Assembly (NCBI GenBank): GCA_905479845.1
Contig: CAJQOB010000382.1
Span: 1-6,339, forward strand
Source of the DNA: an uncultured Flavobacteriales bacterium
GTDB lineage: Bacteria; Bacteroidota; Bacteroidia; Flavobacteriales_D; Crocinitomicaceae
Reading direction: 5' to 3'
DNA length: 6,339 nt
Under the pieces are notes generated by a model, which did not search any database, was not told the DNA's origin, and saw only the letters and a list, made by a program, of their open reading frames with translations. Of this stretch, positions 1 through 6,252 are shown in pieces. Positions within the stretch are counted from its first letter, which is position 1, and every line of letters begins with the position of its first letter. The translations under genes and the position numbers were made by a program.

Positions 1-664
1 TTTGTTGTTGAGCGATTTTCTCTTTCCATTCGCCCGTCAGTTTTGTCAATTCGTATTTATCCTGCAAGCTTCCCTGAACGATCTCCTTCTCAACTTCTGG
101 AGATAAAACCCCATCGTTTTCTTCAATGGATTTCAATTTCAGTTCTTTTCGCGCCTTTCGATTGGCAACGCGAAGCAATCGTCGTTCTTCAATTTCCTTT
201 TCGCCTTGTGCTTCCATTTCCGAAAGCAGCAATTTCGATGCTTTGAATTCTTCAGAGTTTTCCAGCTCACGCGTACGATTATTCATCACCGTTAACTCTG
301 TTGCTCCTGTATTGAAAAAACCATCCTCCGCGAGCATGTCATAAACAGGAGGAACAAAACCTTCGTGGTGATTCGCGTTGTCAATTTTCCCTGAAAAGCC
401 AGAGAGATACCCAAGTTCACCTTGTGGGTTTTTCACCACCAGAACTCCGAACATTTTTCCAATTGGATGCCTTTTGTCCTCAGGATCGAGTCCGAAATTG
501 TGGTTCCATTCAACCGTGTTTTGAACGTGATCTTGGAGCTGTTTAGCTGCGCGAATGGCAATAGGATGAGGCTCATAGTAAAATGGAAAGGTGAACTTCT
601 CGGGCAAAGAAATATCATCAATATTTGATTCAAAAGAAGTAAAACACACTGTTTCCGAGCTCAT
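1..664 (-). CDS. RluA-family RNA pseudouridine synthase, N-terminal part (runs off left edge)
   Basis: An open frame of 221 codons starts at the ATG at 664-662 and continues past base 1, so only the N-terminal part is present. I recognise it as the long, Bacteroidetes-type RluA-like pseudouridine synthase, an enzyme family that isomerises uridine to pseudouridine in rRNA or tRNA. Visible hallmarks are a leading CF...F segment (residues 7-11), FTFPFYYEPHP (24-34), IGKMFGVLVV (68-77), GELGYLSGFSGK (82-93) and FVPPVYDML (103-111). A Lys/Glu-rich, probably coiled-coil insertion follows at about 130-221. The catalytic domain with its HRLDxxTSG aspartate motif should lie beyond the left edge, so activity cannot be judged. 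The start is supported because the CF motif follows it within a few residues, as I recall for this family. The gene begins 21 nt after the acetyltransferase gene ends, with its own promoter candidate. The exact RNA target is unknown. Confidence 0.82.
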   Translation of the reverse strand, partial: MSSETVCFTSFESNIDDISLPEKFTFPFYYEPHPIAIRAAKQLQDHVQNTVEWNHNFGLDPEDKRHPIGKMFGVLVVKNPQGELGYLSGFSGKIDNANHHEGFVPPVYDMLAEDGFFNTGATELTVMNNRTRELENSEEFKASKLLLSEMEAQGEKEIEERRLLRVANRKARKELKLKSIEENDGVLSPEVEKEIVQGSLQDKYELTKLTGEWKEKIAQQQ

Positions 665-669
665 GGGCG

Positions 670-700
670 CGAAGGTAGTGTGAATTCAAGCGAAATGCAA
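670..700 (-). promoter_or_regulatory. Candidate Bacteroidetes-type promoter for the pseudouridine synthase gene
   Basis: On the minus strand TTG (700-698) is followed after 20 nt by TACCTTCG (677-670). This matches the Bacteroidetes -33/-7 pattern TTG / TAnnTTTG in seven of the eight -7 positions and has an accepted spacing. The -7 box ends only 5 nt before the ATG at 664, so the transcript would be leaderless or nearly so. The TTG lies inside the last codons of the upstream acetyltransferase gene. Pattern match only; no transcript evidence. Confidence 0.42.
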
Positions 701-1141
701 TTTCATTCCTTCATGGGTGGGACTGAATCCCAAATCTTCATAAAATCGGATGGCATCTGGGCGTTGTTTGTCTGTCGTTAATTGTAAAACGTGCGCTTTG
801 CGTTCCTTTGCTCGATCAATTGCCCATTCGAAGAGCATTTTTCCAATTCCCAGTCCACGTTTATCTTTGTGAATTCGTACGGCTTCAATTTGAGCTCTTA
901 CTCCTCCACGATAGGTTAAGTATTGAATGAAAGAGAGTTGAAGAGTACCAATCACTTCGCTGTTTTCATCTTCCATAACCATCAATTCTTGATTGGGATC
1001 GGATAAAATATTTTTCAGAGCAGTTTCATATTCTTTGGGTAGTGGAAGTTGAAATGATTCACGTTTCATGCCCAGTGGGTCGTCGGCAATCATACCAACG
1101 ATGGATTCAAGATCCTTTCTTTCTGCTCTACGAATAGTCAT
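686..1141 (-). CDS. GNAT-family N-acetyltransferase
   Basis: A complete 151-residue protein, the usual size for a single-domain GNAT enzyme, which transfers the acetyl group of acetyl-CoA to an amine. The acetyl-CoA pyrophosphate loop (motif A, R/Q-x-x-G-x-G) is RGLGIG at residues 95-100, preceded by the strand IEAVRI (85-90). Motif B is visible as PDAIRFYEDLGF (128-139), with Tyr134 in the position often used as general acid. The stretch QYLTYRGG (73-80) is also familiar from a widespread cytoplasmic GNAT subfamily. The substrate cannot be told from sequence; both small molecules and protein N-termini are possible. It starts 26 nt after the end of the tolC reading frame and could be read through from the exporter operon, but a -7-like box lies directly before it, and nothing in its sequence links it to export. 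Confidence 0.9.
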   Translation of the reverse strand: MTIRRAERKDLESIVGMIADDPLGMKRESFQLPLPKEYETALKNILSDPNQELMVMEDENSEVIGTLQLSFIQYLTYRGGVRAQIEAVRIHKDKRGLGIGKMLFEWAIDRAKERKAHVLQLTTDKQRPDAIRFYEDLGFSPTHEGMKLHFA

Positions 1142-1145
1142 ATTC

Positions 1146-1153
1146 TAAAGATA
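1146..1153 (-). promoter_or_regulatory. Weak -7-like box before the acetyltransferase gene
   Basis: TATCTTTA on the minus strand (1153-1146) matches seven of eight positions of TAnnTTTG and ends 4 nt before the ATG at 1141. No TTG stands at the proper 17-23 nt spacing; the nearest is only 11 nt upstream. It is therefore weaker than the box before the pseudouridine synthase gene. A perfect 10-bp palindrome, ATTGATCAAT (1159-1168), lies just upstream and touches the end of the tolC frame. Confidence 0.25.
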
Positions 1154-1167
1154 GAAAGATTGATCAA

Positions 1168-2577
1168 TTAGATCTTCACTCGGGCATAGTTGTACCAAAC
1201 CTCTCCTAATTTGTTTTGAACTGTAATTGAAACTAGTTTTAACTTGGCATCAATGAGCTCTTGGTCCCTAAGGTTTACTAGGAACATCGATCCTTCACCA
1301 ATTTGGAATAAGGTGACTTCCGATGAAAGTAAATTTGAGTAATTCAATATGCTTTGACGATAAATATTGTACTGATTGACCGTGCTCGACCAAAGATTGA
1401 ACGACGATTGAATCTTGTACGCGAGTTCAGCTTCTTTTAGTTCAAGTTTAGATTCCTGCTGCTCTTATTTCAAAGCCGTTAACTTAACTTTTGCTCGTTC
1501 TTTACGCGTGAAAATTGGGTAAGAGATGGTTGCTCCCCAGTTGTAGTTATTCATTGAATAATTAGCAAAGGGAGTTTGATTTTCATTAGTGCTAAGCGCG
1601 TTGTATTTAAGTTCGATGTTCGGTTTTAGTTGCTCCCGTTTGAGGCGGTAGTCAATTTTAGAAATGGCCACCTTGTTTTGCGAAATCAGAAATTCAGGAT
1701 GATTTGTTGAAATGCTGTCAAGAGCTGCGGGTGAAATCAATGGAGGGATTGAAGCAACAAATTCCTCGTAATTGGATGGATGTACGTTTGTATCCAATTC
1801 TAGGGGGATGAATCCATCTTGCCAAAGAAATACTTCAAGAAGCGCTCGTTTGTTGGCTAATTCCAATCGTGTTTTCTCAAGGTTTAACTGCCGCTCCTGG
1901 AGAAAGATAAGTGCTTTCAATGTGTCGATACTTGGTTTGTCACCGAATTCGCTTAGTCCTTTCACATTTTCAAAACGTTCGTTCGCATTGGCTACGGCTT
2001 CTTTGTAAATTGAATGGTAGTTGTGAGCTTTAAACCAATCATAGTAAGACACGGAAGCATCAAGCAGGAACTGATTCAACATTAAGTCCCGTTCAAGCTG
2101 AGTACTATTCGCATAAATTTCTGCTTGACGTAGTTCAGCACGACGTTCATCGATTAACAATCCATTTCCCAATTGAATGGACAAACCTGCATTCCACAGT
2201 CCCGTGTTTGAGGTGTAGTCTTCAGGGTTGAGTCTGACACCGGAGTTTTCATTGTATCCTGCCTGAACGGTAATCCCAAACCAAGTGGGGATCTTCAAAC
2301 CTGCGTGTAAATGACTATAGTAGTTCTTATTGTCGAAGTACTTCTGATTCAGGTTACCGTTCAATTTGGGATCGAACCCACCTTTTGCCTCTTTGATGAG
2401 GTATTCACCTTCATTTCCCTTCAATGTTGATATGTGGGACATTGGGTGATTTTCTTTCACGATTGTGATGAATTCCTCAAATGTCAGTTGATTAGAGCCT
2501 TGGCTAAATACATTTGGACTCCAAGTCAATAAACCAAGAAAGAGGAATAGCGTAATGTGATTTGCTATGAATTTCAT
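1168..2577 (-). pseudogene. TolC-family outer-membrane efflux protein, interrupted by an in-frame stop
   Basis: This is the outer-membrane channel of the exporter. The frame from ATG 2577 gives 370 residues, then TAA at 1467-1465. The same frame then continues for 98 sense codons to TAA at 1170-1168, for 469 positions in all (counting the stop), a normal TolC-family length. A signal peptide is evident (hydrophobic core 8-19, likely cleavage near FSQ at 24-26). The first outer-membrane-efflux repeat covers roughly 30-250, including FGDKPSIDTLKA (211-222). The second starts near 285 and includes the porin strand WGATISYPIF (347-356). The part beyond the stop carries the expected second-repeat motif FQIGEGSMFLVNLRDQEL, so without readthrough the protein lacks its last tunnel helices and is probably non-functional. 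Its ATG overlaps the hlyD stop by one base (TAATG), implying translational coupling. Possible causes are a recent nonsense mutation, a sequencing error or stop suppression. Confidence 0.85.
1465..1467 (-). other. Premature in-frame ochre (TAA) codon in the tolC-type gene
   Basis: The TAA follows KVKLTALK and is followed in the same frame by GAG CAG CAG GAA and 94 further sense codons of clear TolC helical sequence. One substitution from a sense codon (AAA, CAA, GAA or TTA) would explain it, and no base has been gained or lost. Confidence 0.85.
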
Positions 2578-3932
2578 TAGTGCTTCTTTTTAATAGCTTG
2601 TTTCGTGTCTTTTCCGGTGTAGTAGTTTGGTGGGAATCCATTAATCTTTCGCCAGAGCTCGTACCAAATCGGAACATCATTTAGTAAGATCATACTCGAT
2701 GTACCTCCGCCAAAACGTAGGGCATCAGGCCAAGGATGATCTTTAGGATCTTGTTGAATTAGGATTCGGTATTTTCCATTTTCACTGATGAATTGGTCGA
2801 TTCCGTAAATGATTCCACCATAAGTCCCATGACTCGCATTCGGCCACCCTGAGAAAACAATTGCAGGCCAACCGTCGAACTGAAGTCGAACGTGCTCGCC
2901 CGTTTTAACAAGTGGTAAGTCAATCGGATCAATATAGATTTCAACTGCCAAATCGTAGGATTTCGGCATCAACGTTAAGATTTCCTCTCCTTCTTTGATC
3001 GTTTCTCCGAGGCCGCTGGTGTTCGTTTTTGTGATATAGCCGTCGGTTGGAGCAAGAATAAAGTAGAGACCTTGGCGATACTCGTAGTTACTGTATTGGT
3101 TCTCGAGTTTACTGACGTTCGTTTCTGAATCTAATCGGGTGGATAAAGTGCTTAATCGATCGGATCTGACTTTATTCGATTCTGATTGATAGTATGCTTG
3201 GACATTTGAAATTTCCAATTGCAAACTGATTAATTCTGCTTCGCTGTTGAGTAATTTGTTCTTAGCAGCTGTTTCGTACGAGGCGGCTTCCTGAACTTTG
3301 ATGTTTCTACTTTCCAAATCAGTGAGGGATTTCAATCCCGATCGATATAAGCTATCCATTCGTTTCAATCGGTTTTTTGCCGTTTGATATTGAACTTGAG
3401 CAGCTTCGTATGCAATCATGTTATTTTGAACTTTTAATTTCGCCTGCTGTAATTTTACCTTGGATTGCGAAACCTTCAGATTTTGTTGATTCTGAAGAAT
3501 AGCGAGTCGCTCTTCTTGCGTTTTGATTTTGTCGTTGTAGGCTTCAATCGACTCTTTTTTGAATTTCAATTGATCCTCCGTTCGTTCAAGTAGGCGTTCA
3601 TCAAAATAGTCCGATTTGACTTCTGAGATTTGCAGAATAGTGTCACCTTTTTGTACAAAATCACCTTCTTGCACGTACCACTTTTTTATTTGTCCCGCAA
3701 TGACTGAATTAAGACTTTGAGGCTTTTGATTCGGTTTCAAAGTTGTTACTGATCCGTATGATCGTATGTTCTGAGTCCAAGGCAAAAGCAGTAGGGCAAA
3801 AGCAAGGAAAAATGACCATTTCAAAATGCGCTTGAGAACTGGTCCAGCTTGTTTTTTCTCTACCATTTCCAGTGAACTGTAGTTTTTTGAACGAACTGTT
3901 TCAGAAATACTATGTCTTGATATGTTCAGCAT
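2577..3932 (-). CDS. HlyD-family periplasmic adaptor (membrane fusion protein)
   Basis: A 451-residue adaptor linking the inner-membrane ABC exporter to the TolC channel. In order: a short cytoplasmic N-terminus; one transmembrane helix (about 33-52, LKRILKWSFF onwards); the first half of a biotinyl-lipoyl domain (about 73-105, with AGQIKKWYVQEGDFVQKGD); a long charged coiled-coil hairpin (about 108-285); the second lipoyl half (291-323, LAPTDGYITK); and a beta-barrel region (325-425) with the subfamily stretch GWPAIVFSGWPN (354-365). It ends with WYELWRKINGFPP (423-435), a C-terminus I recall from HlyD homologues of this ABC/HlyD/TolC arrangement. The frame is open up to an ATG at 4034, but I chose ATG 3932 because the corrected ABC gene ends at 3935, leaving 2 nt, and the preceding 34 residues look like out-of-frame ABC sequence. 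It is the only member of the trio that is intact as sequenced. Confidence 0.92.
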   Translation of the reverse strand: MLNISRHSISETVRSKNYSSLEMVEKKQAGPVLKRILKWSFFLAFALLLLPWTQNIRSYGSVTTLKPNQKPQSLNSVIAGQIKKWYVQEGDFVQKGDTILQISEVKSDYFDERLLERTEDQLKFKKESIEAYNDKIKTQEERLAILQNQQNLKVSQSKVKLQQAKLKVQNNMIAYEAAQVQYQTAKNRLKRMDSLYRSGLKSLTDLESRNIKVQEAASYETAAKNKLLNSEAELISLQLEISNVQAYYQSESNKVRSDRLSTLSTRLDSETNVSKLENQYSNYEYRQGLYFILAPTDGYITKTNTSGLGETIKEGEEILTLMPKSYDLAVEIYIDPIDLPLVKTGEHVRLQFDGWPAIVFSGWPNASHGTYGGIIYGIDQFISENGKYRILIQQDPKDHPWPDALRFGGGTSSMILLNDVPIWYELWRKINGFPPNYYTGKDTKQAIKKKH

Positions 3933-3934
3933 GT

Positions 3935-5612
3935 CTATGAGTTTAATTCGATTAATTGTGAGTTGTCCGCAATTACTGAGCGGTCCACGTATTTTTTTAA
4001 ACCTTCGTCGCTCGTTGATATAACTAGCGTCCATGGGTTCTTTTTATCTGTGAGAAATTCGAAAATTTCCTGTCGCTCTTTCTCTTTGATAGAATTGAAG
4101 GTGTCTTTTATTAAAACCAGCTTCGGATTTCCAACCAATGCTCTGGCAAGAATGAGTTTATCAATTTTTCCTCGTGATATGGATCTTCCTTGGGCTAAAA
4201 CCGGTGTGTTGTATCACTTTTGATAGTGATTTGATGTAGTCGGTTAGTTTCAGCTTTTCGACAACCCATTGGACGTTTTCGAACGCAACGCTATCCCTTC
4301 CCATGGTGATGTTTTCCAAGATGGTACCTTCGAACAAGGTTTCGTTTGAGAAGCAATTACCAATTAAGGAGCGAATATGAACAGGGTTGAAATTTGCTAA
4401 AGGAAGATCGTTGAATGAGACCGTCCCACTTTTAACTTGATACAAGCCATTAAGCAAATAAAGAAAGGTTGTTTTTCCTGAACTCCCATCACCCAAAAGG
4501 ATCATTTTTTCCCCATCATTGATGGTTAACGAGGCATTCTTGAATACATTCTTTTCTTGATCAGGGTAGTGGAAATCAATGTTTGAAACTTCCACTTTTA
4601 ATCCATTCTTGAGTGCCATTTCGTGAATGTTCATTCCTGTTTCACGTTCCAATTCAAGATCTGTTACTTGTCCGATTTTCTCAAGAGAAGTAATAACGTC
4701 GTACATCGTTTCAAGGCTGAGAATCAATTTCTCAACGGAACCAATAATCAGTAGGATAATAATCCCAGCAGCGACGAATTGACCAATGTTCATTTGTTGA
4801 TCCATTACTAGTAGACTACCTACAACGAGTAGCCCTGCAGCGACAATCACCTTAAAAATAACCATCAGAATGTATTGTTGTTTCAGTACTTTGAAGTGAT
4901 TATCTCGTGCTCCGATGTACATCTCTACTTCGTCGTTTGTTTTTTCTAAAGGGAGATCTGTCTTCCCTGCCAGTTTGAAACTGATGCTCGCTCGTGCAAG
5001 TTCTTCCAACCAATACGCGACATAGTATTTACTTTTGGATTCCTTCAAACTTGTCTCAAGTCCTTTTTTTGAAGTCAACTTAAATATTGAGTAAACCAGC
5101 GCAACGAGAATCAAGCTGAAGACAATGAAGAAGGGGTGATACATCGAAAGAAGTATTAAACCAAATATTGTCTGAATGGATGCTGTGGAGAAATCAATAA
5201 GAATCTTTGAAAGTCCTTTTTGAACAGAAATGATATCGAAAAATCGATTCATCAATTCGGGAGCATATTTCTTGTACAGCTCTTCCATGCGAATTTTCGG
5301 AATGCGATAGGCAAATTCGAAGGCTGCTCGAGCGAATATTTTTTGCTGCAAGTGTTCCGTAATTTGCAATTGACTAATCTGAAGAATTCCCGTTACAACC
5401 ACGCCTCCAATAACGCAGGATACTAGAATTACCCAAGAAGTGCTAATTTGTCCCCCTTGAATTAGGTTGATGATTGCCTGAATACCAATTGGTAATGATA
5501 ATTGAACGAGCCCGTAAAAAACGGCATAAACGTAAACGTTTCGAATTTCCTTTTTGTCAGGTTTGATAAGAAGCCAAAACCGATGTAATGGCGATACGAC
5601 TGGTTGAGCCAT
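3935..5612 (-). pseudogene. ABC exporter (membrane domain fused to ATPase), frameshifted near 4216
   Basis: The inner-membrane motor of the exporter. From ATG 5612 the protein has a six-helix ABC membrane domain (hydrophobic stretches near 27-47, 60-78, 142-158, 160-177, 248-268 and 275-292) and a nucleotide-binding domain from about 338. Walker A is GDGSSGKT (374-381). The frame is lost after Lys465: as written it adds 18 unrelated residues and stops at 4163-4161. Dropping one base, best the minus-strand T at 4216, gives SKGYNTPVLAQGRSISRGK and then LILARALVGNPKLVLIKD. This continues to TAG at 3937-3935, for 558 codons. No C39 peptidase domain precedes the membrane domain. The Q-loop, Walker B, signature and switch-His positions all deviate from consensus. 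The gene starts 61 nt after the small acidic protein gene and is followed by hlyD after 2 nt. The substrate is unknown; type I-like protein or peptide secretion is likelier than drug export given the partners. Confidence 0.88.
4215..4217 (-). other. Inferred frameshift site in the ABC exporter gene
   Basis: Codon 466 reads GTG here, and a TGA in the downstream frame begins at the next base (4216). The frame change must therefore fall between here and the zero-frame stop at 4163-4161. Removing the T at 4216 turns TCA AAA GTG A into TCA AAA GGA, giving Ser-Lys-Gly-Tyr-Asn-Thr, a natural lead into the ABC signature region. The site is not in a long homopolymer and shows no A-AAA-AAG slippery motif. 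Confidence 0.75.
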
Positions 5613-5641
5613 GAAAATTGTGTATAAAATAAGTGTTTAAA

Positions 5642-5655
5642 GATCTTTTGAGATC
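5642..5655 (-). other. Small inverted repeat in the leader of the ABC gene
   Basis: GATCT and AGATC arms (5642-5646 and 5651-5655) flank a 4-nt loop in the 61-nt gap between the small acidic protein gene and the ABC gene. The stem is only 5 bp with two G-C pairs and no clean U-tract follows, so it is not a convincing terminator. Downstream on the minus strand is an AT-rich stretch with a poor -7-like TATTTTAT. The gap could hold a weak internal promoter, but cotranscription is the simpler reading. Confidence 0.2.
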
Positions 5656-5673
5656 AATGTCAGACGGTAAATT

Positions 5674-5979
5674 CTATGCGAAATCTGGTGGGGGAGTTGT
5701 GAGTTCTTTGAGATGCTGATCCTTGAAAGAACAACGAAAAAATTGGTTCTTGGATGCTTCAGAATCTGCAGTTTCAGCTGCTTCAAAAGCAATGAATAAG
5801 TCCAAAGAATCAAATTCTTCATCTTGGTTGTCATCTTCTAAATCAAGGTCTGCTATTTCGATTTGAATGTCGTCTTGAACGAAGAAAGTAGAAGTTATTT
5901 CGAAGGAAAACGAAACAATTGCCACCAACGCGAGAATGCGCAGTATTGAGAGATTTCTTATCGTTTTCGTTTTAAGCAT
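5674..5979 (-). CDS. Small acidic protein with N-terminal signal or membrane segment, family unknown
   Basis: I do not recognise this 101-residue protein. It starts with a basic MLKTKTIRN followed by a hydrophobic run (about 10-27, SILRILALVAIVSFSF), which looks like a signal peptide or a single membrane anchor. A strongly acidic segment (36-60) comes next, then an Ala/Glu-rich stretch, one cysteine (83) and a Pro-rich end, TPPPDFA (95-101). No lipobox or paired cysteines are seen. It lies 61 nt upstream of the ABC exporter on the same strand, so it is probably the first gene of that operon. By position it could be an exported substrate, an accessory factor or a small membrane regulator; none of these can be shown from sequence. 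The coding assignment rests on a sensible signal-like N-terminus, operon position and an uninterrupted frame, and is reasonable rather than certain. Confidence 0.65.
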   Translation of the reverse strand: MLKTKTIRNLSILRILALVAIVSFSFEITSTFFVQDDIQIEIADLDLEDDNQDEEFDSLDLFIAFEAAETADSEASKNQFFRCSFKDQHLKELTTPPPDFA

Positions 5980-6252
5980 TTCTAACTTATAGAAGTTTAA
6001 GGTGTAAATGTAATAGTATTACTATCATAAATGTAGGTTTAACCCTTTTATTTGTTAAAAATGTTTAGCTAATAGATTTAAAGTCTATACAAAATATTGG
6101 TATTTTGAGAGTTAGAGAAGATTCAGAGGCTTCGTTTTTTTGTTGGGATGGGACTTGGAGAGAGTGTTTGACGTCAGTAAAAGGTGAACTGTTTAGTGCT
6201 TAAATTTAGGATAGAGGTTTAATATTTATATTAACCATTAAATCGACCAGCA
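5980..6252. other. Divergent intergenic region (273 bp)
   Basis: The only sizeable non-coding stretch. Its left part (to about 6050) holds the candidate operator and promoter for the minus-strand operon. The middle contains an imperfect palindrome around TTTAAA (6073-6087) and a T-run (6136-6142) with no stem before it. The right part, from about 6185, is probably insertion-sequence DNA. No small ORF, tRNA or riboswitch-like fold was recognised. Confidence 0.5.
6005..6035 (-). promoter_or_regulatory. Candidate promoter/operator of the exporter operon: palindrome between two direct repeats
   Basis: Upstream of the small acidic protein gene, two identical TACATTTA octamers (minus strand, 6012-6005 and 6035-6028) flank a 13-nt inverted repeat with perfect 6-bp arms, ATAGTA and TACTAT, around one central base (6013-6025). 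Each octamer resembles the -7 box TAnnTTTG (seven of eight positions), and the proximal one would place a transcript start about 20 nt before the ATG at 5979. No TTG lies at the right spacing. A second small inverted repeat, AACTT/AAGTT with a 4-nt loop (5984-5997), sits just before the start codon. The layout fits a repressor-controlled promoter, but no regulator gene is in the window. Confidence 0.35.

Noticed and set aside
422..633. Overlapping ORFs on both strands near the left edge
   Set aside because: The minus-strand frame from 664 that runs off the edge gives a recognisable RluA-type N-terminus, so the others are shadows.
1159..1168. Palindrome ATTGATCAAT at the end of the tolC frame as a terminator
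   Set aside because: It has no loop, no GC-rich stem and no following T-run; at most it is a protein-binding site.
1772..2008. Plus-strand ORF inside the tolC gene
   Set aside because: It is a shadow of the minus-strand TolC coding sequence, with a low-complexity Ser/Arg/Asn-rich product and no recognisable domain.
3933..4034. N-terminal extension of the HlyD protein to an upstream ATG (34 extra residues)
   Set aside because: The extra residues are the out-of-frame reading of the ABC gene's 3' end. The ATG at 3932 falls 2 nt after the ABC stop and gives a normal adaptor N-terminus.
3935..4138. Independent small gene of 67 codons after the ABC gene
   Set aside because: Its sequence is the C-terminal end of the ABC ATPase (NPKLVLIKD onwards), separated only by the frameshift, and is included in the ABC feature.
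4161..4217. Programmed ribosomal frameshift in the ABC gene
   Set aside because: The shift needed is +1. The window has no slippery A-AAA-AAG or obvious rare-codon/stop context, and programmed shifting is not known to me in this family. A simple insertion explains it better, though it is not formally excluded.
5642..5655. Intrinsic terminator between the small acidic gene and the ABC gene
   Set aside because: The 5-bp stem is too weak and no U-tract follows.
5637..5834. Alternative minus-strand ORF overlapping the small acidic protein gene
   Set aside because: It is a different frame of the same DNA and lacks the signal-like start. The 101-codon frame is longer and better placed.
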